From: Mesorhizobium sp. B2-4-15
GTDB lineage: Bacteria > Pseudomonadota > Alphaproteobacteria > Rhizobiales > Rhizobiaceae
Assembly: GCF_006658505.1 (NCBI RefSeq)
Contig: NZ_VFUZ01000002.1
Span: forward strand, 186,001 to 250,000
Length of the DNA: 64,000 nt
Direction of reading: 5' to 3'
Every line of letters starts with the position of its first letter. The stretch's first letter is position 1. Position numbers and translations under genes: made by a program. The notes under the pieces are model-generated. The model saw nothing but the letters and a program-made list of their open reading frames with translations. It was not told the origin of the DNA and made no database searches. Positions 48,956 through 58,266 of the stretch are shown piece after piece.

Positions 48956-49468
48956 ATGTATGTTTTGCTTGAAGTAGTGACCGTCATCTTGGTAGCGAGC
49001 GCGATGGCTATGGCGCTTGCCCACGCTTTGGAACTGCCTGGTAAGCTCAGGCTCGGCAAGGAGCGGTATTTTGTCGTCCAGCAGATCTATTATCCAGGGT
49101 TTACGATCGGGGGTGGAGTCGCGGAGGTTGGCGGGATCATTGCGACGCTTGCGTCGCTGCTGACTGCGAGAGTGGGGTCGATCCAATTCTGGCTGATCGC
49201 CTGCGCGTTGGCCGCACTGCTGGTCATGCAGGGCATCTTCTGGTTCATGACCCAGCCGGTGAACAAGTGCTGGCTGCAAGGCGTGGAATTGAGCTCACCC
49301 GCCAAGGGCTTCTTCGGTACCGAGGGTAGAGGAGGTCCAGCCCAGTCACAGGAGACAGAGTGGATCGCCCTTCGCAACCGGTGGGAGATCTCGCATGTCA
49401 TGCGCGCAGTGGCGGCGATGCTGAGCTTGACCCTGCTGACCACGGCAATCGCGCTGCATGACGTCTGA
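48956..49468 (+). CDS. Membrane protein, possible DUF1772-like
   Basis: The 170-residue protein has four hydrophobic segments: MYVLLEVVTVILVASAMAMALAHALELPG, GVAEVGGIIATLASLLTA, IQFWLIACALAALLVMQGIFWFM and VMRAVAAMLSLTLLTTAIAL. The motif TQPVNKCWLQG followed by a LRNRWEISHVMRA stretch resembles DUF1772/anthrone-oxygenase-like proteins, but the match is weak. Function unknown. Codon usage is less GC-biased in places (TATTTTGTCGTC, GTGGGGTCG) than its neighbours. Confidence 0.55.
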   Translation: MYVLLEVVTVILVASAMAMALAHALELPGKLRLGKERYFVVQQIYYPGFTIGGGVAEVGGIIATLASLLTARVGSIQFWLIACALAALLVMQGIFWFMTQPVNKCWLQGVELSSPAKGFFGTEGRGGPAQSQETEWIALRNRWEISHVMRAVAAMLSLTLLTTAIALHDV

Positions 49469-49621
49469 TAGATTACCTGACTGTCGCAACCAGCTTCCGA
49501 CGGACTTTTGAAACGTGAGAGCAGATGCGGGACGCCAAGGGATTCGAAACCGAAGCCCGCGCTCATCCCGGCGAATAGCGCTCAGTTCCACTAAGTGGTT
49601 GCTGTAGCTGACGAAAATAGA

Positions 49622-49696
49622 TGGCTGGGGCGCCAGGATTCGAACCTGGGAATGTCGGTACCAAAAACCGATGCCTTACCACTTGGCGACGCCCCA
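49622..49696 (-). tRNA. tRNA-Gln (anticodon UUG)
   Basis: On the minus strand the sequence is TGGGGCG acceptor, D-arm GCCAAGTGGTAAGGC, anticodon stem TCGGT/ACCGA with loop TTTTGGT (anticodon TTG), T-arm CCAGGTTCGAATCCTGG, acceptor CGCCCCA, discriminator G and an encoded CCA. All arms pair. 75 bases. Confidence 0.97.
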
Positions 49697-49824
49697 ATAG
49701 CCGTCAGAGTCGCTTGTGCGGCGCGTTATTAGCAGAGCAGCCGAAAAGCACAATGCTTATGAGCAATCACGGGAACACTCAATCGACCAGCAGTGCGGTT
49801 GGCGCCAGGTGGTCCACAAACGGA

Positions 49825-50169
49825 CTATTCGGACCACACGGCCAACTCATTGCCAGCCGGATCGACGAAGTGGAAACGTCGGCCGCCCGGGAACGGGAAG
49901 ATCGGCTTGACGATCGTGCCGCCGGCGCTTTCCACAGCGTGGAGGGTCTCCTCGAGATTTTCGCTGTAAAGCACGGGCAGCGGCTTTGCCGATGCTTCCG
50001 CGGCATCGGCCTGAAAACCGCCGTCGAGGCCTTCGGAAAAGGCTGAGTAGGTCGGCCCGTAATCGGTGAACGACCAGGCAAAGGCGGTGCTGTAGAAAGC
50101 CTTCACCCGGTCCAGCATGCCGCCGGTCGCCGGCATTTCCAGATAGTCGAGTTTTCCATTCTGTTTCAT
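49825..50169 (-). CDS. VOC family (glyoxalase-like) protein
   Basis: The 114-residue protein has a single vicinal-oxygen-chelate fold: LDYLEMPATGGMLDRVKAFYSTAFAWSFTDYGPTYSAF, then LYSENLEETLHAVESAGGTIVKPIFPFPGGRRFHFVDPAGNELAVWSE. The terminal FVDPAGNELAVW is the typical strand with the metal Glu. Substrate unknown. ATG 50169 is chosen; it is divergent from ppdK. A GTGGTCC/GGACCAC inverted pair (49809-49815, 49831-49837) spans its stop codon. Confidence 0.88.
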   Translation of the reverse strand: MKQNGKLDYLEMPATGGMLDRVKAFYSTAFAWSFTDYGPTYSAFSEGLDGGFQADAAEASAKPLPVLYSENLEETLHAVESAGGTIVKPIFPFPGGRRFHFVDPAGNELAVWSE

Positions 50170-50393
50170 GAGGCACCTCTTGTTCTCTTTATGTTCTAGA
50201 CACCGAACCGTGAGGTGGCAAGTCTTTTTGCCGCATGTCCCGGAAGGGCTTTTTCTTAATCGATTGTAGCGGTCAGCCGGCTTTTCCGGCGCTTGCCTTT
50301 CGCACTGCAGCATCATATCGCTCCAAAGTCGGACACGGGCGGAACTTTCCGTTTCGCCAACCTTTCCAATCTCCTGCAACCGGAGAGCAAAGC

Positions 50394-53069
50394 ATGACCA
50401 AATGGGTTTTCACCTTTGGCGATGGTGCGGCGGAAGGCCGTGCCGGCGACAAGAATCTGCTGGGCGGCAAGGGCGCCAATCTGGCCGAGATGTGCAGCCT
50501 GGGTCTGCCGGTGCCGCCGGGCTTCACCATTACCACCGAGGTCTGCAACGCTTATTATGCCAACGGCCGCACCTATCCCGCGGGACTGGAAGCCGATGTC
50601 GCGGTCGCGCTCGATCATATCGGCCGGCTGACCGGCCGTCGGTTCGGCGATCCGTCGAAGCTGTTGCTGGTGTCGGTGCGCTCCGGGGCTCGCGCCTCGA
50701 TGCCGGGCATGATGGACACCGTGCTCAATCTCGGCCTGAACGACGAGACGGTCGAGGCGCTGGCCACCGATTCCGGCGATGCGCGCTTCGCCTATGACAG
50801 CTACCGCCGCTTCATCCAGATGTATTCCGATGTCGTCATGGGCCTTGATCACGAGGTGTTCGAGGAGATCCTGGAAGACCAGAAGGCCAGCCTCGGCCAT
50901 GAACTCGACACCGAACTGACGGCCATCGAATGGCAAGGCGTGATCGCGCTCTACAAGGCCAAGGTCGAGGAAGAACTCGGCAGGCCGTTCCCGCAGGACC
51001 CGCACGAACAGCTCTGGGGCGCCATTGGTGCTGTGTTTTCAAGCTGGATGAACAACCGCGCCATCACCTACCGGCGCCTGCACGACATCCCAGAAAGCTG
51101 GGGTACGGCGGTCAACGTCCAGGCCATGGTGTTCGGCAATATGGGCGAGACCTCCGCCACCGGCGTGGCCTTCACCCGCAATCCCTCGACCGGCGAAAAG
51201 CAGCTCTATGGCGAGTTCCTGGTCAACGCGCAGGGCGAGGACGTCGTCGCCGGCATCCGCACGCCGCAGAACATCACCGAAGCGGCCCGCATCGCCGCCG
51301 GCTCCGACAAGCCGTCGCTGCAGAAGCTGATGCCGGACGCCTTCCATTCCTTCGTCACCATCTCCGACAGGCTGGAAAAGCACTACCGCGACATGCAGGA
51401 CCTCGAATTCACCATCGAGCGCGGCAAGTTGTGGATGCTGCAGACCCGGTCCGGCAAGCGCACCGCCAAGGCCGCGCTCCGGATCGCTGTCGAGATGGCA
51501 AGGGACAGTCTGATCACGAAGGAGGAGGCCGTCGCTCGTATCGACCCTGCCTCGCTCGATCAGTTGCTGCACCCGACCATCGACCCGAAGGCCGCGCGTG
51601 ATGTGATTGGCGTCGGCCTGCCGGCGTCGCCCGGAGCCGCCACCGGCGAGATCGTCTTTTCGTCCGGCGATGCCGAGGACCTCAAGACACAGGGACGCAA
51701 GGCGATCCTGGTGCGCATCGAGACCAGTCCCGAAGATATCCACGGCATGCATGCCGCCGAGGGCATCCTGACCACGCGTGGCGGCATGACCAGCCATGCG
51801 GCGGTCGTGGCGCGCGGCATGGGCAAGCCCTGCGTCTCCGGAGCCGGCTCGCTGCGCGTCGATTACAAGGCCGGCACGCTGCTCTCGATGGGGCAGACCT
51901 TCCGCAAGGGCGATGTCATCACCATCGACGGCGGCAATGGCCAAGTGCTCAAGGGCGCCGTCGCGATGCTGCAGCCGGAATTGTCTGGTGATTTCGCCGC
52001 CATCATGGAATGGGCGGACGCGGCGCGGCGCATGAAGGTGCGCACCAACGCCGAAACGCCGCTCGATGCCCGCATGGCGCGCTCCTTCGGTGCCGAGGGC
52101 ATCGGGCTTTGCCGCACCGAACACATGTTCTTCGACGGCGCCCGCATCGTGGCCATGCGCGAGATGATCCTCGCCGACACCGAGAAGGACCGGCGCGCGG
52201 CCCTTGCCAAGCTTCTGCCCATGCAACGCTCGGATTTCCTGGAATTGTTCGAGATCATGGCCGGCCTGCCGGTGACGATCCGCTTGCTTGACCCGCCGTT
52301 GCATGAATTCCTGCCCAAGACCGAGGCCGAAATCGCCGAGGTCGCGTCCGCCATGAATGTATCGCCAGACAAGCTTCGGCAGCGCACCGAGGCCCTGCAC
52401 GAATTCAACCCGATGCTCGGCCATCGTGGCTGCCGGCTGGCTGTCTCCTATCCCGAGATCGCCGAGATGCAGGCGCGCGCCATTTTCGAGGCGGCCGTCG
52501 AGGCCGGCAAGAAGGCCGGCGCGCTGGTGGTGCCCGAGATCATGGTGCCGCTGGTCGGCCTTGTGAAGGAACTCGATTACGTGAAGACGCGCATCGACGC
52601 GGTCGCCAAAAGCGTCATGGACGAGAGCGGCATCAAGATCGATTACCTCACGGGGACGATGATCGAACTGCCGCGCGCCGCGATCCGTGCCCATGTCATC
52701 GCCGAATCGGCCGAGTTCTTCTCCTTCGGCACCAACGACCTCACCCAGACCACCTTCGGCATCTCGCGCGACGATGCGGCTTCATTCCTGGAGACCTACC
52801 GCCAGAAGGGCATTATCGAGCAGGATCCGTTCGTCTCGCTCGATATCGATGGCGTCGGCGAACTGGTGCGCATGGCCGCGCAAAAGGGCAGGGCGACCCG
52901 GCCTCAGATCAAGCTCGGCATCTGCGGCGAACATGGCGGTGATCCCTCATCGATCCGTTTCTGCGAGGAGGTTGGGCTCGACTATGTGTCGTGCTCGCCC
53001 TATCGCGTGCCAATCGCCAGGCTGGCGGCCGCGCAGGCTGCTGTGCAGGTGGCGAAGGAGCGTGGCTAA
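50394..53069 (+). CDS. ppdK: Pyruvate, phosphate dikinase
   Basis: PpdK interconverts pyruvate and phosphoenolpyruvate with ATP and phosphate. The 891-residue protein has the N-terminal ATP-grasp domain (LLGGKGANLAEMCSLGLPVPPGF; MVFGNMGETSATGVAFTRNPS), the phosphohistidine domain with GGMTSHAAVVARGMGKPCVSGA and the C-terminal PEP-binding barrel (GTNDLTQTTFGISRDDAASF; GICGEHGGDPSSIRF). ATG 50394 (MTKWVFTFGDGAAEG) is chosen; an upstream open frame from 50235 carries no family sequence. Rhizobia use it for gluconeogenesis and metabolic balance. Confidence 0.97.
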   Translation: MTKWVFTFGDGAAEGRAGDKNLLGGKGANLAEMCSLGLPVPPGFTITTEVCNAYYANGRTYPAGLEADVAVALDHIGRLTGRRFGDPSKLLLVSVRSGARASMPGMMDTVLNLGLNDETVEALATDSGDARFAYDSYRRFIQMYSDVVMGLDHEVFEEILEDQKASLGHELDTELTAIEWQGVIALYKAKVEEELGRPFPQDPHEQLWGAIGAVFSSWMNNRAITYRRLHDIPESWGTAVNVQAMVFGNMGETSATGVAFTRNPSTGEKQLYGEFLVNAQGEDVVAGIRTPQNITEAARIAAGSDKPSLQKLMPDAFHSFVTISDRLEKHYRDMQDLEFTIERGKLWMLQTRSGKRTAKAALRIAVEMARDSLITKEEAVARIDPASLDQLLHPTIDPKAARDVIGVGLPASPGAATGEIVFSSGDAEDLKTQGRKAILVRIETSPEDIHGMHAAEGILTTRGGMTSHAAVVARGMGKPCVSGAGSLRVDYKAGTLLSMGQTFRKGDVITIDGGNGQVLKGAVAMLQPELSGDFAAIMEWADAARRMKVRTNAETPLDARMARSFGAEGIGLCRTEHMFFDGARIVAMREMILADTEKDRRAALAKLLPMQRSDFLELFEIMAGLPVTIRLLDPPLHEFLPKTEAEIAEVASAMNVSPDKLRQRTEALHEFNPMLGHRGCRLAVSYPEIAEMQARAIFEAAVEAGKKAGALVVPEIMVPLVGLVKELDYVKTRIDAVAKSVMDESGIKIDYLTGTMIELPRAAIRAHVIAESAEFFSFGTNDLTQTTFGISRDDAASFLETYRQKGIIEQDPFVSLDIDGVGELVRMAAQKGRATRPQIKLGICGEHGGDPSSIRFCEEVGLDYVSCSPYRVPIARLAAAQAAVQVAKERG

Positions 53070-53198
53070 GCCGGTCAGGCTGTGTCAAAGCTTACGGTTT
53101 TGTATGAAAACTCACGCGAACGTGCTGACGGCATCGCGTAATCTCGACATTGTTTCTGCCCAATTTGCGGACGGCCCGCCAATTGTCTTCGGAATCAG

Positions 53199-54302
53199 AT
53201 GTTGCAGATCTCACCCGTGCAGTTCCGCTCGATCCTGATCATTCAAACGAAGTTCATAGGTGACATCGTTCTTGCCTCGGCGCTGGCAAGGAACCTGCAA
53301 CTCGAATTCCCCGGTGCGAGGATCGTCTTCCTCTGCGAAGCGCAATTCGAGAACTTCGTGGTTGCGCATGGCATCGCCTCCGAGGTGGTCGCATTCAGGC
53401 GGTCCCGCATGCGCGGCACCACTCTGGAGCGCGCAAAGGAGCTTTACGCCATGGTGCGGGCGCTGCGTGGCTTCCGCTTCGACCTGACGATTGACCTGAC
53501 CGATTCAAAAACCTCACGCATCATCAGCGGGCTCGTCAACGCAAAGACACGCGTCGGCTATGATCCGTCCGAAAGGCCGCTGCGGCTGCTGGAGAGGCAG
53601 CCTGCCAATGTGCGTGCCAAACCATACGGATTTGGCGGCCAGCATTTCGTCTATCGCTATCTTTCGCCGCTTGAAGCGCTTGGGGTCGATTTGCGCGTGA
53701 CGGTGCCGAGCATCCAGCCGCTGCCGTTCGAGACCGTGAAAGCCCTGACGCTTCTGGGCAAGCACCATCTTCGCCCGAACGCCTTTGTCGCCGTCCATGC
53801 CGGCGCCAGTTTCAAGGGCCGGCAATGGCAGCCGGAACGGTTTGCCGAGGCGATCGACGAAATTGCGACCGACACCGGATTGGGCGTCGTCCTGGTGGGA
53901 GGGCCGGACGAACGCGAGACCGCCGCGCAGGTCCTGGCCAAGACAGCGACGCCGGTCGTCGATCTTGTCGGCACATTGTCGCTCGAGAGCCTGATGGCGG
54001 TCCTGAAACAGGCCCGGCTGTTTCTCGGCAATGAGAGCGGCCCGATGCATATGGCCGCTGCCGCGGGCACGCCGGTTGTCGGGCTGTTCGGCCTGACGCA
54101 TCCTTCACGCTGGGGACCTGTCGGTGTGCCCAGCATCGCGCTTCGGCCGCCGATGCCATGCGACTGCGTGGCCAAGGACTTGTGCCGCCGCACCGACCCC
54201 AGCAAGGCGTGTTGTGTCTGGCGCCTGGAAGTCAAGCCTGTCGTTGAGGCGGCCCGCGAGGTTCTCGCGCGCACCGAGATGAAGCGCGAAGGCGCTGTCT
54301 GA
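53199..54302 (+). CDS. Glycosyltransferase family 9 (heptosyltransferase-like)
   Basis: The 367-residue protein has the GT9 fold used to add ADP-heptose to lipopolysaccharide core: IIQTKFIGDIVLASALARNLQLEFPGARIVFL at the N-terminus, FVAVHAGASFKGRQWQPERFAEAI in the middle and NESGPMHMAAAAGTPVVGLFGLTHPSRWGPVG in the C-terminal nucleotide-sugar site. The sugar transferred is not certain. It stands alone after ppdK and is followed by repeats and a polysaccharide deacetylase. Confidence 0.88.
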   Translation: MLQISPVQFRSILIIQTKFIGDIVLASALARNLQLEFPGARIVFLCEAQFENFVVAHGIASEVVAFRRSRMRGTTLERAKELYAMVRALRGFRFDLTIDLTDSKTSRIISGLVNAKTRVGYDPSERPLRLLERQPANVRAKPYGFGGQHFVYRYLSPLEALGVDLRVTVPSIQPLPFETVKALTLLGKHHLRPNAFVAVHAGASFKGRQWQPERFAEAIDEIATDTGLGVVLVGGPDERETAAQVLAKTATPVVDLVGTLSLESLMAVLKQARLFLGNESGPMHMAAAAGTPVVGLFGLTHPSRWGPVGVPSIALRPPMPCDCVAKDLCRRTDPSKACCVWRLEVKPVVEAAREVLARTEMKREGAV

Positions 54303-54441
54303 GCGGCGATTGATCGTCGGGGCCGCCCCGAAAGGCGGGGTCACCCAGCGGGCGGTCAAATCGCCGCGCCGGGTATTTCTGCTATCCATCGTCCCGATTT
54401 CCGCCTTCATGCGGGTTTTGGGATACCGGCCAGAGCCGGAT

Positions 54442-54468
54442 GATTTCAGGTCGAATCGACCTGAAATC
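54442..54468. repeat. Perfect palindrome GATTTCAGGTCGA-A-TCGACCTGAAATC
   Basis: Two 13-base arms that are perfect complements flank a single base. It sits just upstream of the dispersed repeat copy C and probably belongs to the same composite element, which I recall as common between rhizobial genes. An operator is possible but there is no other evidence. Confidence 0.7.
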
Positions 54469-54500
54469 TGAATCCGCCTCTAAATCCAAGAGATGATGTC

Positions 54501-54540
54501 GTCCGAAAACCGCTTCACACTTTTCGGCATAATGCTCTAG
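54501..54540. repeat. Short dispersed repeat, copy C (inverted)
   Basis: GTCCGAAAACCGCTTCACACTTTTCGGCATAATGCTCTAG is, on the other strand, CTAGAGCATTATGCCGAAAAGTGTGAAGCGGTTTTCGGAC, which shares the CTAGAGCA start and the GTGAAGCGGTTTTC core with copy A at 14228. Confidence 0.7.
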
Positions 54541-54566
54541 AAATCGCCAGTCAGGAATTCGGGTTG

Positions 54567-55307
54567 ATGCGTCTGCTGCAAAGACATCTCTGCATGATCG
54601 CCACGTCCTTGGCGCTGCTGTCCAATGCCAATGCCGCGACGCTGGTAGAGCCCACGCTGCACATCAAGCCCGCGGCTAGCGGAGCGGGCCACGTCGCGCT
54701 CACGCTCGATGCCTGCGGCGGACAGACCGACACGCGGATTCTCTCGGCGCTGGTGGAAAACAACATACCAGCCACCATTTTCGTCACCGGTATCTGGCTG
54801 AAGCGCAACGCCGCGGCCGTCGCCATCATGCGGGCACATCCGGACCTTTTCGAATTGGAAAATCACGGCGGGCGCCATATTCCGGCGGTCGACACGCCGC
54901 AGAAAATCTATGGCATACGCAGCGCCGGCAGCCCTGACGCGGTGCTCGCCGAGGTCGAATCGGGCGCCGCTGCTCTTGCCAGGACGGGTGAGCCGGCGCC
55001 GAAATGGTTCCGTGGCGCAACCGCCGAATACAGCCCTTCGGCCATCGCGATGATCCGCAAGCTCGGCTTCAAGATTGCCGGCTTCTCGATCAATGGCGAT
55101 GGCGGCTCGCTGCTCGGCGCCAAGGAAACCGCCAAGCGCATCGCCGCGGCCAAGGACGGTGACGTCATCATCGCCCACATCAACCAGCCGACCCACGCCG
55201 CCGGCGAGGGCGTGGTGCAGGGCCTCCTGGCGCTCAAGAACAAGGGCATGACCTTCGTGCGCCTCGACGATGCCGACGGCACAGGGGATCACGGCACTAC
55301 CGACTGA
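54567..55307 (+). CDS. Polysaccharide deacetylase family protein
   Basis: The 246-residue protein has an N-terminal signal (MIATSLALLSNANAATL) and a NodB-type fold: VALTLDACGGQTDTRILSALVENNIPATIFVTG, ELENHGGRHIPAV (metal His), WFRGATAEYSPSAI and DVIIAHINQPTHAAGEGV. The usual TFDDG motif is TLDACG here, with one Asp, so metal binding is atypical. It probably deacetylates a cell-surface glycan, but this is inference. The ATG at 54567 follows the in-frame TTG at 54564. Confidence 0.82.
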   Translation: MRLLQRHLCMIATSLALLSNANAATLVEPTLHIKPAASGAGHVALTLDACGGQTDTRILSALVENNIPATIFVTGIWLKRNAAAVAIMRAHPDLFELENHGGRHIPAVDTPQKIYGIRSAGSPDAVLAEVESGAAALARTGEPAPKWFRGATAEYSPSAIAMIRKLGFKIAGFSINGDGGSLLGAKETAKRIAAAKDGDVIIAHINQPTHAAGEGVVQGLLALKNKGMTFVRLDDADGTGDHGTTD

Positions 55308-55360
55308 TTGCGCGTTGATATTAAGGTGATACCGGCCTGCAAATGGCTGACGCGAAGTGC

Positions 55361-55750
55361 TCAGCCCGGCTTGGCTTCGATGCTGACCTTGCTGGCGTAG
55401 AACGCGCCGTGGTCGCGAATCTCGGTCATTTCGTCGAAAGGTTTCCGATAGGCCCACATCGCGTCCTTGCCCGCCTCGCCAGCCGGCAGCACGCTCCAAT
55501 AGCTGGCGTCGCCCTTGTAGGGGCAATGGCTCGAGTGTTCCGTGCCGCTCAATTTGTTGAAATCGATATCGGCGAACGGAATGTAGAAGGCGACCGGATA
55601 AGGCGCCTCGGTCAGCACCTTGGCCTTCGCAGATGAAGCGATAATCGAATCGCCGACGCGCACCGTGATAGTGCCGACATAGGGCTCGACGGTGATGATC
55701 TTGTCAGGATTGCGCTGGAAGCCGGGTGCCGGGTTGGCGATCTTGTCCAT
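55361..55750 (-). CDS. DUF427 family protein
   Basis: The 129-residue protein has the DUF427 core: PDKIITVEPYVGTITVRVGDSIIASSAKAKVLTEAPYPVAFYIPFADI and SHCPYKGDASYWSVLPAGE followed by AMWAYRKPFDEMTEIRDHGAFYASKV. A small soluble beta-protein of unknown function. ATG 55750 gives the normal length; the frame extends to 55822 without resemblance. Convergent with the deacetylase. Confidence 0.88.
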   Translation of the reverse strand: MDKIANPAPGFQRNPDKIITVEPYVGTITVRVGDSIIASSAKAKVLTEAPYPVAFYIPFADIDFNKLSGTEHSSHCPYKGDASYWSVLPAGEAGKDAMWAYRKPFDEMTEIRDHGAFYASKVSIEAKPG

Positions 55751-55877
55751 GCTAGTTCCTCCTTGCCTGGCCTTAAGGTGTGGCGGACACGGCTGTTGCG
55801 CAAGCCCCTTGGCATCAAGCATGGCAGCCGCCAGCCGCCGAGGGGTGGCACATCAGCGCTTTCGTGTCCGCTGAGGC

Positions 55878-56234
55878 TCAGGCGGCGGCTTTGAAGGCAT
55901 CCAGCAGGCCGGCATAGGCGGCCGCGATGCCCGCCACCGGATTGCTGCTTCTCGAAACGGTCTCGACTTTCAGCGCGCCGCCGCCGGTCGGCAAGGTGAG
56001 CAGCAGGAATTGGCGATTGCCACCATCGCCGACGGATGCCGCCGCAACGTGCTGGCCTTCCCCTTCGTTCTGGACGCACATCTTGAACAGCAGCGTGCCG
56101 CCGACCGCTTCGAGCGCGCCGCCGACAACTTCAACAAATTCTTCTTCGGAAACAGTCTTTTCGTCCGGCACCAAATCGGCCAGGCTTTCCGCAAGTGTGC
56201 TTTCCAGGGCCTTGTCGTCGAGCTGCGCGTCCAT
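55878..56234 (-). CDS. Acidic 118-residue protein of unknown function
   Basis: Not recognised. The protein is acidic at the N-terminus (MDAQLDDKALESTLAESLADLVPDEKTVSEEEFVEVVGGALEAVGG) and then has a beta-type core (GTLLFKMCVQNEGEGQHVAAASVGDGGNRQFLLLTLPTGGGALKVETVS), ending in an Ala-rich helix. No signal peptide or membrane segment. The frame is clean and has good codon usage for the region. It lies next to DUF427 on the same strand, but no clear operon is evident. Confidence 0.65.
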   Translation of the reverse strand: MDAQLDDKALESTLAESLADLVPDEKTVSEEEFVEVVGGALEAVGGTLLFKMCVQNEGEGQHVAAASVGDGGNRQFLLLTLPTGGGALKVETVSRSSNPVAGIAAAYAGLLDAFKAAA

Positions 56235-56557
56235 GCGAACCTCTTTCAGTCGCCAATCGCACCCCTTTGCCCGTTAACGAAACTTAACGCGGACGATGGC
56301 CGGATTGTGGCGGATTTACTCGTGATTTCGTCCAATACGACGCCGCTTCCAACACGGATGGTTTCGACCCTCCTGCCACCTTGTCGGCACGAGCATTCAG
56401 GAGCCGAAGGCCCAAAACCCGTCAAAATTCAACCGTTTGCCGATTTTGCGCGGCCTCAGAAAATCGTTCGCCATGCAAGCGAGTGACTGGACAATCCTCC
56501 GGTTCGCTTCACAATGAACCAAAGCTACAACGCAAAAAAGCCTAGGGGAGGAACGAG
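56235..56557. other. Divergent intergenic region before the acyl-CoA ligase
   Basis: No gene was found in these 323 bases. They should contain the promoters of the acidic protein and the ligase. GTTAACGAAACTTAAC (56273-56288) resembles a CtrA box with a 6-base rather than 7-base spacer. The ligase ribosome site is CTAGGGGAGGAACGAG just before 56558. Confidence 0.55.
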
Positions 56558-58186
56558 ATGCTGGGGCTGATGCAGGAATGGCCACTGCTGTGCCACAAGC
56601 TGATCGATAATGCTGAACGGCAGCATGGCGTGCGCGAGATCGTGTCGCGTTCGATCGAGGGGCCGATCGTGCGCACCACCTATGCCGACATCCATCGTCG
56701 TTCTCTGAAGGTCGCACAGCGGCTGGAACGCGATGGCTATGGGTTGGGCGACCGTATCGCCACGCTGGCCTGGAACACCGCTCGCCATATCGAGGCCTGG
56801 TACGGCATCATGGGCATCGGCGCGATCTATCATACGCTCAATCCGCGCCTGTTTCCCGAGCAGATCGTCTGGATCATGAACCATGCCGAGGACAAGGCTG
56901 TCTTCGTCGACCTTACCTTCATACCGTTGCTCGAGAAGATCGTCGGCGCCGTCAAATCGCTGAAAAAGGTGATCGTGCTCACCGACAATGCGCACATGCC
57001 GAAAACGACGCTGCCCAACGCCGTCGCCTATGAAGACTGGCTTGAAGAGGTCGAGGGCGATTTCGCCTGGAAGACCTTCGACGAAGGTACTGCCGCGGGC
57101 ATGTGCTACACATCTGGCACGACAGGCGATCCCAAGGGCGTTGTCTATAGTCACCGTTCGAACGTGTTGCACGCCATGATCGCGGCCATGCCCGATGCGA
57201 TGGGCCTGTCGGCACGCGACACGATTCTGCCGGTGGTGCCGATGTTCCACGCCAATGCCTGGGGCCTTGGCCAGAGCGGGCCGATGATCGGCGCCAAGCT
57301 GGTCATGCCTGGCTGCAAGATGGACGGCGCCTCGATCTACGAATTGCTCGACACCGAGAAAGTGACCTTCAGCGCTGCCGTGCCGACGGTCTGGATGATG
57401 CTGCTGCAATTCCTGGAAGGAACCGGCAGGAAGCTGCCTCATCTGAGCAAGGTCGTCATCGGCGGCTCGTCCTGCCCGCGCGCGATCATGACGAAATTCC
57501 AGGACAATTACGGTGTCCAGGTCATCCATGCCTGGGGCATGACCGAGATGTCGCCGCTCGGCACGCTGTGCACCTTGAAGCCCGAATATGTCGGTCTTGA
57601 GGGAGAAGCGCGGCTCGACATCCAGGGCAAGCAGGGCTACCCGCCCTTTGGCGTCGAAATGAAGGTGACCGACGACAAGAACAACCCGCAACCCTGGGAT
57701 GGCAAGACCTTTGGCCGGCTGAAGGTGCGCGGTCCGGCTGTTGCCCGCGCCTATTATGGCGGCGCGGGCGCGGACCAATTCGACGAGGACGGCTGGTTCG
57801 ATACCGGAGATGTCGCTCATATCGATGCCGGCGGCTATATGCAGATCACCGATCGCGCCAAGGACGTCATCAAATCCGGCGGCGAATGGATCTCGACCAT
57901 CGAACTCGAGAATCTGGCCGTCGGCCATCCGGACGTGGCGGAAGCGGCGGCCATCGGTGTTCATCATTCGAAATGGGGCGAGCGGCCCCTGCTGGTCGTC
58001 GTCGCCAAGCCGGGCAAGGAACCGACCAAGGCGGATATTCTCGGCTTCATGGATGGCAAGCTGGCCAAATGGTGGATGCCCGATGATGTCGCTTTCGTCG
58101 GCGAAATACCGCATACCGCCACCGGCAAGATCCAGAAGATCACCTTGCGTCAGCAGTTCAGGGATTATCGCTTGCCGACGGATTGA
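56558..58186 (+). CDS. Long-chain fatty-acid-CoA ligase (AMP-forming)
   Basis: The 542-residue protein activates a fatty acid with ATP and CoA. It shows the AMP-binding signature [21 protein letters not shown], the ATP motif [14 protein letters not shown], and the hinge [35 protein letters not shown]. The C-terminal GKIQKITLR has the catalytic Lys. Chain preference is not certain; medium-chain ligases and 3-methylmercaptopropionyl-CoA ligase have the same form. A strong AGGGGAGG site precedes the start. Confidence 0.93.
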   Translation: MLGLMQEWPLLCHKLIDNAERQHGVREIVSRSIEGPIVRTTYADIHRRSLKVAQRLERDGYGLGDRIATLAWNTARHIEAWYGIMGIGAIYHTLNPRLFPEQIVWIMNHAEDKAVFVDLTFIPLLEKIVGAVKSLKKVIVLTDNAHMPKTTLPNAVAYEDWLEEVEGDFAWKTFDEGTAAGMCYTSGTTGDPKGVVYSHRSNVLHAMIAAMPDAMGLSARDTILPVVPMFHANAWGLGQSGPMIGAKLVMPGCKMDGASIYELLDTEKVTFSAAVPTVWMMLLQFLEGTGRKLPHLSKVVIGGSSCPRAIMTKFQDNYGVQVIHAWGMTEMSPLGTLCTLKPEYVGLEGEARLDIQGKQGYPPFGVEMKVTDDKNNPQPWDGKTFGRLKVRGPAVARAYYGGAGADQFDEDGWFDTGDVAHIDAGGYMQITDRAKDVIKSGGEWISTIELENLAVGHPDVAEAAAIGVHHSKWGERPLLVVVAKPGKEPTKADILGFMDGKLAKWWMPDDVAFVGEIPHTATGKIQKITLRQQFRDYRLPTD

Positions 58187-58266
58187 GGGGATGTTGCGTG
58201 TTTCGGCTTCAAGCCGTCGCAAAAAGGCACTAAACCTCCGTCCGGGTGGGGACAGCGCAGAGAACA

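Larger units (their letters stand above)
54303..54566. other. Intergenic region with repeats before the polysaccharide deacetylase
   Basis: These 264 bases hold a short stem (CCCCG/CGGGG, near 54326-54340), a 27-base palindrome (54442-54468) and a copy of the CTAGAGCA-type repeat (54501-54540). No gene is seen. Confidence 0.7.

Noticed and set aside
49530..49560. Possible second tRNA near GGGATTCGAA
   Set aside because: A T-loop-like string is present, but no acceptor, D or anticodon stems can be built around it.
49622..49824. Integration site at the tRNA-Gln
   Set aside because: No direct repeat of the tRNA 3' end, integrase or mobile gene was found nearby.
51039..52694. 551-codon open frame antisense to ppdK
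   Set aside because: The same explanation: a complement of a strongly GC3-biased real gene, with no recognisable motif.
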